Positions 6,219-7,178 of a stretch of DNA of 7,178 bases are shown in pieces. Numbering within the stretch: position 1 is the first letter of the stretch; every line of letters begins with the position of its first letter. The notes under the pieces were generated by a model, which saw only the letters and a list, made by a program, of their open reading frames with translations, was not told the origin of the DNA and did not search any database. Position numbers and translations under genes: made by a program. Source of the DNA: Hyphomicrobiales bacterium (GTDB lineage Bacteria > Pseudomonadota > Alphaproteobacteria > Rhizobiales > Xanthobacteraceae); the NCBI GenBank assembly GCA_003164375.1, contig PLTE01000152.1:4318-11495 (forward strand), read 5' to 3'.

Positions 6219-7178
6219 ATCGCCGCGCCTTGCGGCCCTGCGCGTTCGCCGCACTATCCATCATCGCATGGTCTTTCGTCTCGGCTTTCGCGTGTGGGCC
6301 GGCCGTTGCCGCCGGCACGGCGCCCGCGTTCAAGCGCGGCGCAACGCTGGTCGAATTCTTCGAGTTTCCGGCGACCGTCGGCGACGGTACGGCCAAAGCC
6401 TATGCCAACCCGCCATTTTCGCATGCGCTGTCGGCGTTGAGCTTGTTCGATTTCGACGCGCTGCGTCGGATCGGTTTCGATCATATGCGCGTTCCGCTCG
6501 ATGTCGGCCCATTGTTGCTGGGCGATGAAGCGGAGCGACAGCAGATCATCGATCAGCTGGTCGCGGTCGTTAACGCGCTCAATCGTCATGGGCTGGGCGT
6601 GCTCGTCACATTGTTTCCGCCGTCGCTGCACCATGAATTGCCGCAGGCTTATCTCGACGGACTGGACGGTCCGAAATTCCGCGACTATTCGGCAGTCGTC
6701 GAACGCATTGCCACGGCATTGAGCTCGGTTCATTCCGGCGTGGTCGCGCTCGAGCCGATGAACGAGCCGCAATCGCAATGCCAAATCCGCTTCGGCACCG
6801 ATTGGTCGACTTTCCAGCAAGTCATGGTCGAACGTATCCGCCGTATCTCGGCGCAGCTGCCGCTTTTCCTCACCGGCGGCTGCTGGTCGAATATCGAAGG
6901 CATCGTGCTGCTCGACAGCGATCTGCTGCGCGACCGGCGCAATTTCGTCAGTGTGCACTTCTATTATCCGTTCCTGTTCACCCACCAGGGCGCCAGCTGG
7001 TCGATGCCCTATCTCGCCGGCACCATCGGCGTGCCCTATCCGGCGTCGGCAGGACAGTTGGATGAGACGTTGGCGCTGACGCGCGCGCGCTTCCGCACGC
7101 TGCCGCTGCCGCCGAACGTCGACCGCGCGGCCGCTCAGACGCAGGCGGAAGCGGAGATCGAACGCTATTTCAACGAGG
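6215..7178 (+). CDS. Secreted GH5 (cellulase-family) glycoside hydrolase, 3'-partial
   Basis: The first 321 residues of an exported glycoside hydrolase of clan GH-A, best matching family 5. The start is TTG 6215, overlapping the preceding stop as TTGA, with GGAAGAGG seven bases upstream. Residues 1-33 look like a Sec signal peptide: basic MNRRALR, hydrophobic AFAALSIIAWSFVSAFA, then a possible AVAA/GTA cleavage site. Cys27 is not in a convincing lipobox. The (beta/alpha)8 barrel shows HMRVPLD (90-96), LNRHGLGVLVTLFP (122-135), VVALEPMNEPQS (176-187, with Glu184 as presumed acid/base in the NEP motif), LFLTGGCWSN and VSVHFYYPF (246-254). The nucleophile Glu would be encoded beyond the window. 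Being co-transcribed with a glycosyltransferase, it probably cuts or edits the polymer made by this locus, as hydrolases embedded in exopolysaccharide operons often do. The linkage cut (beta-1,4-glucan or other) cannot be told. Confidence 0.9.
   Translation, partial: MNRRALRPCAFAALSIIAWSFVSAFACGPAVAAGTAPAFKRGATLVEFFEFPATVGDGTAKAYANPPFSHALSALSLFDFDALRRIGFDHMRVPLDVGPLLLGDEAERQQIIDQLVAVVNALNRHGLGVLVTLFPPSLHHELPQAYLDGLDGPKFRDYSAVVERIATALSSVHSGVVALEPMNEPQSQCQIRFGTDWSTFQQVMVERIRRISAQLPLFLTGGCWSNIEGIVLLDSDLLRDRRNFVSVHFYYPFLFTHQGASWSMPYLAGTIGVPYPASAGQLDETLALTRARFRTLPLPPNVDRAAAQTQAEAEIERYFNE

Noticed and set aside
6235..6298. Lipoprotein signal at Cys27 of the GH5 protein
   Set aside because: Residues before the Cys (S-A-F-A) do not fit the usual L-A/S-G/A-C lipobox, and an ordinary signal peptidase site a few residues later fits better.
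6254..6985. 243-codon minus-strand open frame antisense to the GH5 gene
   Set aside because: No recognisable domain, and the plus strand carries clear GH5 motifs and a signal peptide in a continuous frame.

Overview
The window is a stretch of a surface-polysaccharide (exopolysaccharide or capsule/O-antigen type) biosynthesis locus. DNA of roughly 60-65% G+C, tightly packed and overlapping genes, GTG/TTG starts and the protein style suggest an alphaproteobacterium, probably of the Rhizobiales/Hyphomicrobiales. That placement is inference; no rRNA or marker gene is present.

Layout: (1) bases 1-943, plus strand: the C-terminal part of a GT4-type glycosyltransferase whose start lies outside the window. 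(2) 944-996: a short convergent spacer with a GC-rich hairpin followed by a T-rich tail, a likely terminator. (3) 997-5050, minus strand: a compact three-gene operon read right to left. It encodes a Wzx-like flippase, a WecG/TagA/CpsF (GT26) glycosyltransferase, and a two-domain protein joining a formyltransferase-like domain to a beta-propeller-like domain of the GINT1-N/GH43-like kind. The first junction is a 2-base gap and the second a 1-base TGATG overlap. (4) about 5051-5114: a short divergent spacer holding an imperfect inverted repeat. (5) 5115-7178, plus strand: a second GT4 glycosyltransferase, then a secreted GH5 (cellulase-family) glycoside hydrolase. The hydrolase starts at a TTG overlapping the upstream stop codon and runs off the window end.

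How the genes may work together (inference from families): the WecG-type enzyme and the two GT4 enzymes build an oligosaccharide on an undecaprenyl carrier at the cytoplasmic face. The flippase moves it across the inner membrane. The formyltransferase-like fusion may modify or recognise a sugar of the repeat unit. The exported GH5 enzyme would trim or edit the polymer in the periplasm or outside. The polymerase (Wzy), priming transferase and export proteins (Wza/Wzc) are not in the window.

The least ordinary item is the formyltransferase-propeller gene. It has Ser where catalytic formyltransferases have Asn, and it is visibly poorer in G+C than the genes around it although it is translationally coupled to one of them. 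No mobile element, CRISPR array, tRNA or rRNA was seen, and no gene-free stretch exceeds about 65 bases.
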